Shown in pieces: positions 30,180 to 43,189 of a stretch of 64,000 nucleotides of DNA. The stretch comes from Akebia trifoliata (Eukaryota > Streptophyta > Magnoliopsida > Ranunculales > Lardizabalaceae). A model generated the notes under the pieces. The model had not been told where the DNA came from. It made no database searches and saw only the letters and a list, made by a program, of their open reading frames with translations. Both the position numbers and the translations under genes were made by a program. Position 1 is the first letter of the stretch; each line of letters opens with the position of its first letter. The DNA lies in assembly GCA_017979445.1 (NCBI GenBank), contig CM030711.1, forward strand, positions 9,145,221 to 9,209,220, written 5' to 3'.

Positions 30180-33100
30180 CATCCGAGACGAACAACGAGA
30201 GTGAGTTAGAGAGACAACAATCTGATGTTATTGATGATCCATCCATCTTAGGGGTTGAATCGTCTGAAAAAACTAGGGTTTCTGGAGATGTAGTTAGGGA
30301 TCCTCGTGTTGATGGTTCGAATGAGGGTTTTTTATATGGTAGTGTTGATTTGAGAGAAGAAGAGACGAAGATAATGGGATCCGAGGAAGTTAGGGTTTCT
30401 TCGGAGGTTGTTTTGGGAGAATCGGAGATCGAAGCAGAAAATGGGATTTCGGATGAGTTGCAGTCGAGTGGTGGGAAGGATAGTTCCGTTGGTTTTGAAG
30501 AATTAGGGAAAAATGGGTCTGAGGAAGCTAGGGTTTCATTGGAAGTCGATTTGAAAGAAATAGATAGTGAAATGCAAGTTAGGGTTTCCGAAGTTGATGC
30601 TGTGGAGGTCGGAAGGAACGATGGTTTTGTTGTTGGAGACACTGAAGTGGAGCCGTTGATGACAAGAACAGAAGAAGGGGTTAGGGTTTCTTCCGGAGAA
30701 ACAAAAGAAGATGAAGAAGTTAGGTTGTCTGAAGTTAAGGCCTTGGAAGTAGGGAGGAAGGATGATTTTTCTGTTGGAGACACTGCAATGGAGCAATTGA
30801 TGACAAGAACAGAAGAAGGGGTTATGGTTTCTTCTGGAGAAACAAAAGAAGATTCAAAATTTAGGGTTTCTGAAGTTAAGGTTTCGGAAATAGGGAGGAA
30901 CGATGGTTTAGCTGTTGGAGACACAAAAATGGGGCAATTGATGACAAGAACAGAAGAAGGAGCTAGGGTTTCTTCTGAAAATCCAAAAGAAGATGCGGAA
31001 GTTAAGGTTTCTGACGTTAAATCTGTGGAGGTAGGGAGGAACAATGGTATTTCTGTTGGAGAGTCTGCGGTGGAGCAATTTAAAAGTACAACGGATGAAG
31101 GGTCTGGATCTAGGGCTTCTTCCGGAAAAATAAAAGTAGATGCAGAGGTGACGGAGGAACCAAGTGTTTTTAGCTTCGATTCTCCGTATTCTTTGGTTGA
31201 TGGAGGCTCTAGTACTGCATTATTGGAGGGGTTTGGATCAGAGGCAGAGAAGGCCTTGACGTACGGATTTGAACCAGGGGACATGGTATGGGGAAAAGTC
31301 AAATCTCATCCATGGTGGCCAGGACACATATTCCATGAAGCTTTCGCGGCTCCTTCTGTGCGACGGACAAAGCGAGAGGGTCATATGTTAGTTGCCTTCT
31401 TTGGTGACAGTAGTTATGGATGGTTTGATTTAGCCGAACTTATCCCATTTGAGCCTAACTACGCCGAGAAATCACGGCAGACGAACTCTCGGAATTTCAT
31501 GAAGGCCGTGGAAGAGGCTGTTGATGAGGCTCGTAGGAGAGCTGCTCTTGGTTTGGCTTGCCGATGTCGGAACCCCTTCAATTTTCGGTCCATGAATGTT
31601 CCCGGGTACTTTTCTGTTGATGTTGGTGGTTATGAGCCTGGAGAAGTTTATTCGGTGAAGCAAATTAAGAAGGCAAGAGATTGCTTTCAGCCCACTGAGG
31701 CACTTTCTTTTGTACAACAGTTGGCACTCACGCCTATGAGTAATGAACAAAGGAGTCTTGATTGGATCAAGAATGTGTCGATGATTCTTGCTTATCGAAA
31801 GGCAACTTTTGAGGAGTTTGATGAGACCTACGCTCAGGCGTTTGGTATGCAGCCAGTACGCCCTAGTCGTGATTCTATGGGGGTGGTGGATCAGCCTGCT
31901 AGAGTGCCACCTCGAGGTATAAGTTACTAACGCTAAATTTTCAGTTTTTTTTTTTTTTTTTGGTTTAGTATAATGTTACTTAGATTTGTGGCAAATGAGG
32001 AATGGTGGTTTGTATTTGATCGTTTTGCATTCATATATTATGTACATTTAATTCATTGGTACTTCCTATCATGCTCCAGCATAGTTAAAGCTTCACCTAG
32101 TGATTGACACACCTAGCCAAGACCCATATTGCCTAGGCCAGCTTGAAGTCACTTAGGCGCCCATGATTTAAACTTAAAAAGCTTCAGCCTAGAAGCAATT
32201 TAATATAGTAATATTCTACATACAATTATATACCTCTGATGAATTATTTATCTACTTAGTTTTCTTCTTCATTCACTTTTCAGAATCCTAGCAATCAAGT
32301 TTGGAATCTCTAGCTAAGGCAACATTCTTGAGGAACAGAGTGTGCAAAACGGAAACAATCCTCTGTCTTCTAGCTATAGAAAGGGACTCTGTGCACTATA
32401 GAATCATAGAGACAACACTTCTTTCTCTACTTTTTTGTTTCCATGATGGAGATTGTCTCTTTGAGACACTGAAACAATCTTCTCTGTATTTTCCATTAGT
32501 TTCTTTTCTTCTCCCCTCTCTTTTTTGTGTTTTGGAGAGGCACTATGTGCAATAAAGAAACAATCTCTATCGATCATTATTCTTTTTCTGTTTTTTGGAG
32601 AGGGACTATGTATGCTCAAGTTTGCAACGCAAATGATTATCCATTTCTGTTGTCTCTTTCCTTGCTGTTTTTTTTTCTTTTACCCCAGTTTCTCTTTCTA
32701 TGTGTTGGTCTCTTTTTTTCATTTGGTTGTTTATGGGTTTCTTCTCACTATTCAAAGAAAAAAAAATTACAATGGGATTTGCTTTTATGTGAATCTAATT
32801 TTCTGTTTATTTAACAAAAAAATATTTTCATTGTAATTGATGATCAAGTTATCCAATTAGTAATCTATTTTGGCTATTTGTTACATAATCCAATATTTGC
32901 ATTGCACAAATGATGAGTTCCTTCTCATTTAGTTATTTGTTACACTCTATTAGCTCCCCAAGGGAAGAATTATTCTGTGAGAAACTTTTAGATTAGGTTT
33001 GTCTGATTTCTGTCTCGATCAAATTTGTTCACATTTCAGAATTTTATTGAGGTGGCTTCGTTTAGGGCTCTTAACATTGTACATACCCCCTCTTTTTATC

Positions 33101-35986
33101 AAATTGTTTTCAGCTCTCACTATGATCAACAGTTCCAAACAATGTTCATTTGGAGTACTTTCTTCTGATTTGTTCTGGTCATCCCTCAATTTTCTGCTAT
33201 TCCTATTTTTGCTGAGCCTCATTCTTGGATTGTTGATCATTTGTGTTTAGAGCAGCTTTAGTACATGTTTTATCTGATAGCATACATGTAATCCCATGCA
33301 GTGTTTATTAGCCTTTTATTTATTATTTTTTAACAAAAAAATAAAAATAAATTGAAGGACATTTTGTTTTTAATAAGCTCTCTCTCTCTCTCTCCCTCAA
33401 TTGGTGTATTTGTTACTGTTTCCTTCAGCTCCTTTGAGTGGTCCTCTAGTGATTGCCGAAGCACTAGGTGAAAAGAAGAACTCCGCAAAGCCTACGAAAG
33501 TGAAGGACCAATCGAAGAAGGACAAGTATCTATTAAAACGGAGAGATGAACCATTTGAGCCTAGATCCCATCATGTTGGCCCAGGCTTTGTTTCCTCGTC
33601 ATCTTATAAGGAGGGATCTGCAGCAACGATACCTGGGGATTATGTACTCCAAAAGAGAACTCCAGCTGTCTCAATGAAGTCTCAAGTTCCAGTAAAACAG
33701 GATGGAATGGGAACCATTAGTGGGCGCGCAGCAGTTTTGATTCAAGGGGGAACTGGGCCTAGAGCTGAATCCTTGGACAAGAAATTGGTTGCTGCCAAAT
33801 TTAACTTGGTTGAGACACAGGTCAACATGTCTCCAGTTGATTCATTAGCTAGATATCCTGGTGATAAAGAGAGTGCCTTGCACGAGATGAATGGAAGCAT
33901 GAATGCAGGTAGTGCCATGGGTCCCATAAGCACAGGCCTCGATGGATCCTCTCTACCCAGAAAACCAGAAACCCCTGGCGTACAAGATAGGCAGGAGAGC
34001 AAAGCTATGGTCGAGTCAAAATGGGAGGGGAGTGCAAAATTATCCAGCACAATTGAGGGTCTTGAGCAGCCCAAGCCGAGATTGTCAACGCCAATTGAAG
34101 ATCACAGTGGTTCAGATCAAGTATGGGATGGTGGTGGTAGCAGGAATGCTTCGGAGTCTATGGGTACTAATCTATTACCTGCTGATGCCAAGCTTCCTGG
34201 TAGGGTTGTTGGCACTGGTGGTGATGGGGTGGTAAAAAAAGTTAAAGTTCTTAAACGCCCCGGAGCTGACTTGAATCATGATAAATCTATGGTGGGGGAG
34301 AAAAAGAAGAAAAAGAAGGAAAAAACATCCTTGGAAACCTACCCGGAGCATCTGCAGAAGCGTCTTAAAACTGCAAAAGATGGAGAATCCGTAAGAAAGT
34401 CGGCCAGTAAATCCAGTGGGATCGGTTTGGCCTCCAGAGAGAATACACAGGTGGATACACAGAGGAAAGACAGTGGGGCTGGTGGTACAAAGCTCCCATC
34501 TGAGCCTTCAGTGTCGCAGCCAAAAGTTGACCTTGAAAATATTGAGGTCGATCTTCCTCAAGTATTGGACGACCTATTGGCTCTTGCTCTTGATCCATTT
34601 CATGGTCTCGAACGAAACAGCCCTTCAATTGTACGGCAGGTTTTCCTCAATTTTCGGTCACTTGTTTATCAGAAGAGCTTGGTTCTTTCTCCTCCAAGTG
34701 AAGCTGAAACTACAGAATTTTCTACTGAAAAATCTCCTATTAGGTCTTCTGACATTCCTTATGGTGAGGATGTGAGAGACCTGCCTTCAAAACGGCCAAA
34801 GCACTTGACGAGGCCCGAGGATCCCACAAAATCTGGTCGGAAACGTGGCCCGTCTGATCGACAGGAGGAGAAGACTGCCAAGAAGCTTAAGAGACAGAGT
34901 GATTTGAAGTTGATGACTGCAGAAAAGAAGGCTGGTAAAATTCCAGAGATGCAGAGAGATCATAAAGAAATTGGCTCAACTATTCCAGCTAAGACCGTCA
35001 AGACTGTTTCGGTGAAGAAGCCAGGACTGCCACCTGCAAGGGTGTTGGAACCCATGTTTCTGGTGATGAAGTTCCCTCCTCGAACCACTCTTCCATCAAT
35101 TCCGGAGCTGAAGGCAAGGTTTGGGCGCTTTGGACCACTGGATCACTCTGCCACGCGAGTGTTCTGGAAATCCTCGTCATGCCGGGTCCTGTTCAAGCAC
35201 AAGTCTGATGCTCAGTTGGCATACGATGCACTCCGAAACAAAGCCATCTATGCCCAAATGCAGGTGAACTTCCACCTAAAAGATGTAGGAGCTCCAGCCC
35301 CCGAAGTACCTGAATCTTCTAATCGAGTGGATGATGCTTCTGATGAAGTGGTCCCACAGTTCAGACCTGGAGGTGGTAATGATTCCATAGGTGAGCCGAG
35401 GCCAATGGCACCTATTCAACGGCCTCAACATTCAAGTGGCCAGCTGAAGTCAATTCTGAAGAAGCCATCTGGTGATGAGGCGGGGCCCTCTATGGGTGTC
35501 ACAAGAGAGAGCCCACGTGTAAAGTTCATGTTGGGTTCGGACGAAAGTATTAGGGGAGAGCAGTCGATGATGGTTAGTGGTAGTAGTAATAGTAGCAAAG
35601 ACAACAACAACAATGGTTTTAGTGCTGATGGTGGTTCATCATCTTCTTCCATTGGAATGGGTGTTAATAGTAAGAACTTTCAAAAGGTTATTCCTCCTCA
35701 ACAACTGCCTCCTCTTCTTCCTCTACCCCCTCGAGTTCCCGATTTGCATGAAAGTCGTGGAGTTGGTCATTTTACTAAAGCCCCCATTGCACATTATAGT
35801 GAAGTAGTGGTAGAGCCAAGAAACAACAATAACTACTACAACACAGCCAACACCAACACCAATACCAATACCAATACCAATGGCATAGACATCTCTCATC
35901 AGATGCTAAACCTTCTGATGAGGTGCAATGACATAGTAAGTGATGTCAAGTGCACGTTGGGCTATATACCTTACCATCCTCTGTGA
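30176..35986 (+). CDS. PWWP-domain chromatin protein, PDP type (two exons, 1432 aa)
   Basis: Exons are 30176-31916 and 33429-35986, joined in phase 1 (G+CT = A) with GT-AG borders. Residues 1-360 are acidic and low-complexity and hold four 47-residue repeats (144-331). Residues about 366-432 are a PWWP domain (GDMVWGKVKSHPWWPGH) with SHPWWP at 377-382, the core that in this family binds methylated histone H3 and DNA. A conserved helical region follows (WIKNVSMILAYRKATFEEFD). Lysine-rich NLS-like runs lie near 870. A C-terminal RRM-like fold (FLVMKFPPRTTLPSIPELKA...FGRFGPLD) is at about 1123-1200. The end contains MLNLLMRCNDIVSDVK, the conserved tail of plant PDP proteins. Arabidopsis PDPs act with FVE/MSI5 and PRC2 in flowering control; this role is inferred by family only. 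Confidence 0.92.
30605..31168 (+). repeat. Four in-frame 141-bp tandem repeats in PWWP exon 1
   Basis: Units start at 30605, 30746, 30887 and 31028, exactly 141 bp (47 codons) apart. Each begins E-[VI]-G-R-[NK] and carries VGD/VGE, a central LMTRTEEG (FKSTTDEG in the last) and a V-SS-x-x-x-K-x-D ending. Divergence between units, especially the fourth, shows they are not recent. All keep the reading frame and lie directly before the PWWP domain. Confidence 0.92.
31917..33428 (+). other. Intron 1 of the PWWP gene
   Basis: The donor is CTCGAG|GTATAAG; the acceptor is CTTCAG|CTCC after a pyrimidine-rich stretch including (CT)n at 33377-33396. The intron contains CCTAGGC-type repeats around 32090-32160 and diverged copies of a unit with GGAGAGG-ACTATGTG..AAAGAAACAATCTCT between 32340 and 32620. 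Open frames inside it are not supported as exons. Confidence 0.85.
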
Positions 35987-37399
35987 TGAATCTGATGGTT
36001 ATAATGGGAAGCGTGCCGCCGCAATGGGCCATTTTTAGGCTGTCGTGATGAAGCTCAAAGTAAAGCGATTGCAAAACATGAAGAGATGTTGAGTCATGAA
36101 GATCATTTCAAATGGGAAAAAATGTAACTAAAAAAATCAGAATCATTATAGAATGTGTGGGTTTTAATGTTTAGAATTCGATCTTTTTTGTTCTTTTTTT
36201 TTTTTTTTGGCGTGGGTTCGTCTGGGTGGACCCTGTGCATGCATACCCAGACCTCACAAAATTCTGTTCTAGTAGTGTGTTAAATCTTGGAACTTTAATT
36301 TTATTTTGTTTTGCTGGAAATTAAATGCTTTTCAACCCCATGGGAAGCTTTAATCTGCTTGGGTGGGTTATTTCTGAAAAGGTTCAGCCTCGTTAAGTGG
36401 GTTTCTTGTTGTTGCTATCATGACAAAAGTGGGCACACTGATCTCTGAACAGTCGTCCATAGATTTCCAACCGTGGATTTTAACACCTTTTCATCTAGTC
36501 TTGCACTACGGGTTAAAAGATTAGGTTTCCAAACCCTTTATAATTTAAAATTATAAATCTTGTTAAATTTTAGTGTGTACTTTGGTAATGTGGTGGGCCA
36601 TAAAATTTCATGATGCTTATCGATTAGCCATTTATCAAGATAATTTATTTAAATTGCCAACTCAATTAGTTGATATGTGACGACTTAAAAATTATGGGAA
36701 GTCTTCGGCTCTCTATGCTTTGTCTTACATGGGTTAGAGAGGAATGAACTGATTTTTTGTGAGAGTAATCTCTATAAGTCAACATGACCCTTTAAAACTT
36801 AAATTATATAAAATCCATGGTGATAATTTTCTTGAGGGTAATTTAGAGATAACCTGCTAAGTTTTAGTGAAGATGACATGCCCCTGCTTTCAAACTGGTG
36901 ACGTACCCCTTGACTAAGATCTTTTATGAGAGAGAGAGAGAGAGAAAGAAACTGATTGAAATACCCTATACCCTTGTCTTCAACCTCATGCCAAAGGCTC
37001 TTGTTTTATTTTCTTTTCTCCCAAAAATCTCAGTCTTGATCCTTCATACTTGGTGAAGTCAACTAGTGTGGAAAAAACCTGATTGTTGGACGATCCAATC
37101 ACTAAAAGTAAAAAATTATGTTGACCCACTATTTGATGATTCTACATCTTTTTGTTGCACTTGTGGATGATTAAAGCAACAAGTTGAAAAAACAAATAAA
37201 AGAAAATGGTGTTCAATTGAGCTAATACCAAGACAATTTGGTTATATTGTTTAAGGAAAATGTAAGATTATTTCTAGTAAATGATAAATTAAGGAAAAAT
37301 TGATTGAGATGATTTAGGAAATTTTGACGAGAGAGACGATTATAATTTTAATTAAAAGTATTCAAACTATAGATTTTAAAAAAGTGAAAGGAATATCTA
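35987..37399. other. 3' UTR of the PWWP gene and spacer
   Basis: Non-coding sequence. Contents are a poly-T run (36197-36208), a fragment of the foldback family at 36718-36775 (TTGTCTTACATGGGTTAGAG, GATTTTTTGTGAG) and a (GA)n run at 36929-36945. Nothing else is recognised. Confidence 0.6.
36718..36775 (+). repeat. Fragment of the foldback-element family
   Basis: ATGGGTTAGAG, GAACTGATTTTTTGTGAG and TAATCTCTATAAG align with one arm of the foldback elements at 19140-19200 and 45150-45210. The other arm is missing. It is either a truncated insertion or the remains of an excision. Confidence 0.45.
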
Positions 37400-37431
37400 T
37401 GTCAGAGTATTAGGTTATATTGTGATGTATT

Positions 37432-38434
37432 TGTTGGAAAAATCAACGAAAATTTATAGATTTGTATGATCAAGTGGGTCACTTTGAGCTATAATTTAAG
37501 TGGGATTCACATTTTGTTTGAGGCGGAACCAGTTTGAAATTTATTCTTCTCTTTAAAATGAATAATTTTATTTATTAAGTCGTTAAAAATCCCTTTTAGG
37601 TGAATGAAAAATCAGCTCCAAATAATCCCTATTAGCCATGATTTGTTACTATATGATTTGTAAAACTATTAAGTTTATTAGTGAAACTCTTTAGTCCCAT
37701 ATTGGATATGAATAAGAAATTTGTCTAGTTCTGATATAGAATTTCTCATATCACTTAAGTGAATATGAGAGAAAGATTTAGGTAAGTCCACAAACACACA
37801 AAATGCCCATTGGCTCAAGAAAGATTTAAACCATTGGTCGAAAAAAATCTTTAATGCGTGTGCGTTAGGCAGATGAGGTGCAAATTTTAACAATTTGACT
37901 TATTTTGAAGGGGCGAGCACCCCTTAATTCCTTTCTCATCTTCCATGGTGTTTGTTTGTCCAGAAATATTGTCTTCAAAAAGACAATTCTCTTGAGTTGT
38001 GGGTTGTCTCTTAGAAACCTTTTTTTTTTTTTCCAAAAGACATCGTGTCTCTTCTTTTTCTATAAATAGGTCATTTTGACCTTGATTGTCATTCATTCGA
38101 TTTTCTCTTATCTTCTGTTTTATTTGCATTTTAAATTTCTTGTCTGCATTCTTTGAGAGTACAAACTTAATGTTCGGTTAGTTAAACGTGCAAATTGAAG
38201 TGTTGCCTCTGCACGTGTGATCGTTGTATCTTGAGAAACAATTGTTCGTAGATCCATAAGCTCCTAATTGAGGGAACAAAATTGTCTTAAGGACATTGTA
38301 TTCAGCACAAGCCTCGATCAATCTCCAATTTGTTTAGTTTAGATTTCTAACCAGTTCTGATTTTACTTATTTTGAATCATTTCTTGTTGATTTTTTTTTG
38401 TGAAAACAGATTTTCGGGTATTTATCTAATAGCA
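37432..38434 (+). repeat. 5' LTR of the copia element
   Basis: About 1 kb; matches 47824-48894 over its length, with landmarks TTCAAAAAGACA, GAGTTGTGGGTTG, TCTTTTTCTATAAAT and GTGAAAACAGATT. The TCTATAAATA near 38059-38067 is a candidate TATA box. It begins TG and ends CA. Confidence 0.85.
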
Positions 38435-39179
38435 ATCTTAAGACAAATTTATATTTAATTATTTCTAATTCTGTTTTCACATATTAAAATGAATCACCAA
38501 AAAAAATCAAAGAAATTTAATGGCTCAGATTTTCAAGTGTTGGAAACAAAAAATGTTGTTCTACTTGACAACATTAACTTTAGCCAAATTTCTTTAAGAA
38601 GATGTTCTTGTTCTTAAAGAGAACAAATAATATAGTACAACTGTTACTGCTGTTGAAGCATGTAATATTCTAGTTTCTTATGCAGGAATTATATCCTAAA
38701 TGGAGTAGATAACACCCTGTATAATGTATATAGTCCAATCGCCACTGTAAAAGAACTACGATAGTCAAGGTTTATATAAGTGATAAAATTGGTGTCCTTG
38801 TACTTGTTCTAGTTCTGGCAGGACTCTTATTCCATCTAAGCGTGAACATGGTTCGACTGAAGCAAGGGCAACAGTTAAGAATGCAAGGCGTGTGGGAAAT
38901 CTTAGACAAAATATAAAATAGAAGATGCTGGACAGAAAAAATTTGGAGTTGGGAGGTTCTTAGATTTTAAAATGTTGGACTCCAAAACAATGATAAATCA
39001 AGTACAAGAACTTCAGATTATCCTGCATGAAATTCATGCAGAATGTATGTCTATTAGTAAATCCTTTTAAGTGGCATCAGTAATTAAAAAATTATCGTCA
39101 TCTTAGAAAGATTTTAAAAATTATTTGAAGCACAAATGCAAAGAGATGAAGCTCAAAGACTTCAAAAATACTAAAGAAT

Positions 39180-40200
39180 AGTGGGTAGACATAGGTGCTA
39201 CTCGATATATATGTTCTAATAAAAATTTATTTTCAAAATATATAAAAATGAAAAAAGATGAATAACTCTTTATGAGAAATTCTTCAACTTCAAAAATCGA
39301 AGATCAAGGGAAGGTGATGCAGAAATTTACTTTAGAGAAGAGTCTTAGTTTGATGGATGTGTTGCATGTACTCGATATCCCAAAAAAATCTTGGATTCGA
39401 ATCTTTACTTAGTAAGAAGGGTTACTAAGTATTTGAATTTGAATTTGATAAATTTGGATTCGAATCTTTACTTAGTATTTGAATTTGGTAAATTTATATT
39501 TACTAAGAATGGAATGTATGTAAGCAAATGATATTTGACCGATAGTCTGTTTAAGATGAATGCAATGACGATTGTACCTAAAGCTTCTAATATGAATAAA
39601 GTGAACTCTTCTATTTATATGCTTAAGTTTTTCAATGTATGACATGATAGATTAGGTTATTTGAATTTTAATATCTTGCAAAGGTTAATAAATTTAGATT
39701 TATTACTTAAATTTTATATCAACCAAAATCATAAATATGAAATATGTGTGGAGGCAAAATTGACTAAAACACCATTTCATAGTGATATCTGTGATTTAAA
39801 ATTTATGCAAACAAAATGTGAGAAAAAGTATTTCATTATTTTTATTGATGATTGCACAATATATTATTATGTGTATTTGCTAAGAAGTAAAGAGGAAGCC
39901 TTATAAATATTTAAACATTACAAGAATGAAGTTGAAAATCAACTTAGTAAAAAGATAAAGGTAATAAGTAGTGATAAATAAGGTGAATATGAAATACCCA
40001 TTGATGGGTTCTATTTAGAACATGATATTATTCACTAAACTACTGCTCTCATTATTCACCACAATCTAATGGTGTTGTTGAAAGCAAAAAAATCGAACTT
40101 TAAAAGAAATGATTGCTATGTTGGTAAGTTTTAATTTACCTAGAATTTATAGGAAGAAACAATCCTTTCAATAAATCACATTCTTAACAAAATACCTCAC
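39180..40200 (+). pseudogene. Copia protease and integrase remnants
   Basis: WVDIGATRYICSN near 39181-39220 matches the copia protease WxLDSGAT-xHIC block but has lost the catalytic DSG (now DIG). The frame at 39661-39906 reads LGY-LNFNILQRLINLDL, CVEAKLTKTPFHSDICDL and KYFIIFIDDCT. These are the integrase zinc region and the first catalytic D of the core; about 20 residues seem deleted between FH and SDICDL. Stops (for example at 39903) and frameshifts follow. Confidence 0.75.
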
Positions 40201-40302
40201 AAGAAATTAAACTAAACTCTATATGAGTTATAAAAAGGTCAAAGACCATTTATAAATATTTAAAAGTATGAGAGTGTTTAGATAAGGTAATGGTTCATAA
40301 CC

Positions 40303-42003
40303 TGTAGACACCCCATTTTTGCATTCGCCTAATTAATCAACTCGTCAACCCGATCGCAACGGTTCCCAATGATGGATGTTTATTCTAATGCTTTATTTTG
40401 TTATCAGATATGTTTCAGAAATCCGGATGAGGTATCTCGAATTAACAAAATCTTAAAAATCACGCTACGCTAGGAAAATACGACCCCAGAAACATAGAAA
40501 TTATCATCTTGCAGACCAAAAGGAAGCTTCACGATAAAAATCACTAAAAATGACCAAATTATCAAAATATCCCTAATATCAAAACAACCCTAGAGCCTAG
40601 ATTACGCTTAGGAAAACTCATTCAAACACATAAAATACAAATCGAAATCAAATAAATCATTTCGCCAATTTTCACAGAATTTGACAAAATTACGAAAATA
40701 CCCTCATAAAGTTCACGACCATTTCATACAAAAAATTTCATAAATGACAAAAACCAATATTCCCATTGAATTTCTTATGAAAAATTGATTTCAAAACATC
40801 TTAGAACATTGAAAAACGACTTAAAACGTAAAAAATCATCTCCGAGGGCAAAACGGTAGTTTTACAATTTTAATAATTAAAATTTTTAAAATAATAAATA
40901 AATAATTAAATAATGTAAAGTGAAACATTAATAAAATTAATTTAAAAATTTTAACCAAAAAATCGATCAATCAGGCTTTCAGGCAAAATTGTTGATAGTT
41001 GTCAAGATATTTATTTAAGAACCCCTCCATCTAGGGGCCCAAAGAATTAAAGATATAATAAAAGGGGAATCTCCAAAAATTAAAGTCAATCAAGTAAGAC
41101 TAAAGTCAAGATATTAAAAACCAACCAAGAAAGACTAAAGTCAAAGTATTAAAGTCAATCTCATAAGACTAAAGTCAAAATCCTAATTTAAACTAATCAA
41201 GTCAATCTCATAAGACTAAAGTCAAAACCCTAAATCAAAATCCTAATCTAAACTAATCAAGTCAATCTCTTAAGACTAAAATCAAAACCCTAAATTAAAA
41301 CCCTAAAGACTAAGTCAATCTCATAAGACCAAAGTCAAAACCCTAATTAAAACCCTAAAAAAAACCCTAATCAAACCCTAATTCTTCTAAAAAAATTTAT
41401 AAATAGGAGCCTCCACACCCTATTTTCGTATCAAATGAAAAACCCTAAGAGAAGTAGGTCAAAAAGCTTCCCTAGCCTCCCACAAACCCTAATTTTGAAG
41501 TCCCAACTCCTTACCTAACACCCATACTTCGATTTTAGCTTGAAAAACACCTAGAAGTTCTTCAAAAAACACCCCAAAATCCATAACAAATTTGAAGAAT
41601 CCAGATCCAAGAAGGAGATACCTTGCCTCAGAGATCAGAAATCAGATCCGGAGACAGAACGAAGCAAGGAGTACGGTACAAAGAGCAGTTTCATCAGATC
41701 TGAGGGAATATAACCTTTGCATATCGAAGGTAAAATTTCTGTTATTTTTTATCTAGGTTTTGTCATTAGCAATGTAGTCTTATTTGAGATAAGTAGAGAC
41801 CGGCATTGGCCAGGCAGGGTTGGTGCCTAACACCTTCCAATCCCGTAATATGATCCTTGGATTCAATTTTTTTTGTAGTAGATTAGTTTTTTATTCGTTT
41901 AAAGTCAGTATTCGGTTCCTAGACCGTAATAACTAGGTGGCGACTCCCAAACCTCAAGGGTCAAAAGCGGATCCGCGCACTCCGCGGATCGAGGGCGCTT
42001 TCA
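40303..42003 (+). mobile_element. Solo LTR, gypsy-type, inside the copia element
   Basis: It begins TGTAGACACCCCATTTTTG and ends GAGGGCGCTTTCA. The flanks TAACC (40298-40302 and 42004-42008) are a perfect TSD. Removing it joins the copia frame again (ATGGTTCATAACC|CTAAAAATG). There is no internal domain, so it formed by LTR-LTR recombination. Its end resembles Ty3/gypsy LTRs, but the lineage is not fixed. An internal minisatellite lies at about 41085-41360. Confidence 0.88.
41085..41360 (+). repeat. Minisatellite in the solo LTR
   Basis: Repeated CAATCTCATAAGACTAAAGTC units alternate with CAAAACCCTAAATCAAAATC and AACCCTAAT-like segments, with irregular periods of roughly 40-65 bp. TAAACCCTAA-like motifs here look telomere-like by chance only. 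Confidence 0.7.
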
Positions 42004-42329
42004 TAACCCTAAAAATGTTAAGATAGGATAAAAAATCAATAATTATATATTAATTGGTTATGCACATAACAGTAGTGTATATTGATTTCTTGTGTAGAAA
42101 TCTGACATTTCTCACATTCATGCTAATACCATTATTGAGTCAATGAATGTTTTACTTTTAAGAATATTTTTCCCTGTAAAAATGTACAAGAAATAAGTCT
42201 TCATAAAAGAACTTATGATATTGCGATTATTAGTTTACAAGATAATATATACCAAAAATCAATAAAAATGAAGTTGAACCTAAACGCGGTAAGATAATTA
42301 AAGTGACTAAATCATTTGGTCATGATGTT

Positions 42330-43100
42330 TTAACATTTTTGTTAGAAAATGAACCTCAAAAGAAAGCCATGTCTACATCTGAAGCACCTTATTGGAAGGA
42401 GGCTGTGAATAGCGAAATTGATTCAATTTTATAATATCATACTTGAAAATTGGTGAAACTTCCACCATTCAACAAGCCTATAGATTGCAAATGGATCTTC
42501 AAAAAGAAAATGAAACCTGATAGTTCCATAGACAAATACATGGCAAGACTTGTTGCCAAAGGGTTTACAAGAATAATTTTCATTCGCATGTTAATATTTA
42601 TTGCAGCATTACATAAGCTAAAAATATATCAAATGGATGTTAAAATAAAATTTTTAAATGGTGAATTAAATGAAGAAATTTATATGAAACAACCAAAAGG
42701 ATTTACTGTCAAAGAACAGAAAAAAAATGTACAGACTTGTTAAATCACTTTATGGATTGAAACAAACACCTAAATAATGACTTGAAAAATTTGACAGTGT
42801 AATGTTGTCAAATGATTTTAAAATTAATAAATGTGACAAATGTGTATACCTTAAGAGTATTGAAGATGCTTATATTATTGTTTGTTTTTATGTTGATGAT
42901 ATGTTAATTTTATAAACTAACAAAAATATCATCAAGTCAATAAAGAAAATGTTGACTAATAAGCTTGAAGTGAAAAACTTAAGTGTTATTAATATTATCC
43001 TAGGAGTAAAAATTAATAGAACATTAAAATGACTTGTATTATCTTAATCACATTATATTGAGAAAATGCTTAAGAAATTTAATTAATTTGATTATAGTCT
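42330..43100 (+). pseudogene. Copia reverse transcriptase remnant
   Basis: The stretch reads PIDCKWIFKKKMKPDSSIDK, ARLVAKGFT, then ALHKLKIYQMDVKIKFLNGE with EEIYMKQPKGF. These are RT fingers and palm including the QMDVK-x-x-FLNG aspartate. The catalytic YVDDM motif is intact at 42889-42903. About 25 residues are missing after AKGFT, and several stops interrupt it. The combination is specific to Ty1/copia. Confidence 0.82.
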
Positions 43101-43189
43101 TCTTAAAACTTCAGTAAAAGTTAATTTTTATATGAAGAAAAAGATTAGTGAGAGTATCTCTTAATTAGAGTACTCTCGTATAATTGACA

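Noticed and set aside
30127..31302. 391-codon minus-strand open frame opposite PWWP exon 1
   Set aside because: It is serine/threonine-rich because it is the complement of an acidic repeat-bearing exon, and it mirrors the 141-bp repeats. It has no domain and no codon or motif support.
31917..33428. Small ORFs in PWWP intron 1 (for example 32301-32555 and 32525-32836)
   Set aside because: They are T-rich, overlap repeats, and would break the phase-1 junction that joins PPR to APLSGPL cleanly.
41085..41400. Interstitial telomeric repeats (CCCTAAA-like)
   Set aside because: The ACCCTAAA words are embedded in a longer irregular minisatellite within a solo LTR and are not perfect tandem heptamers.
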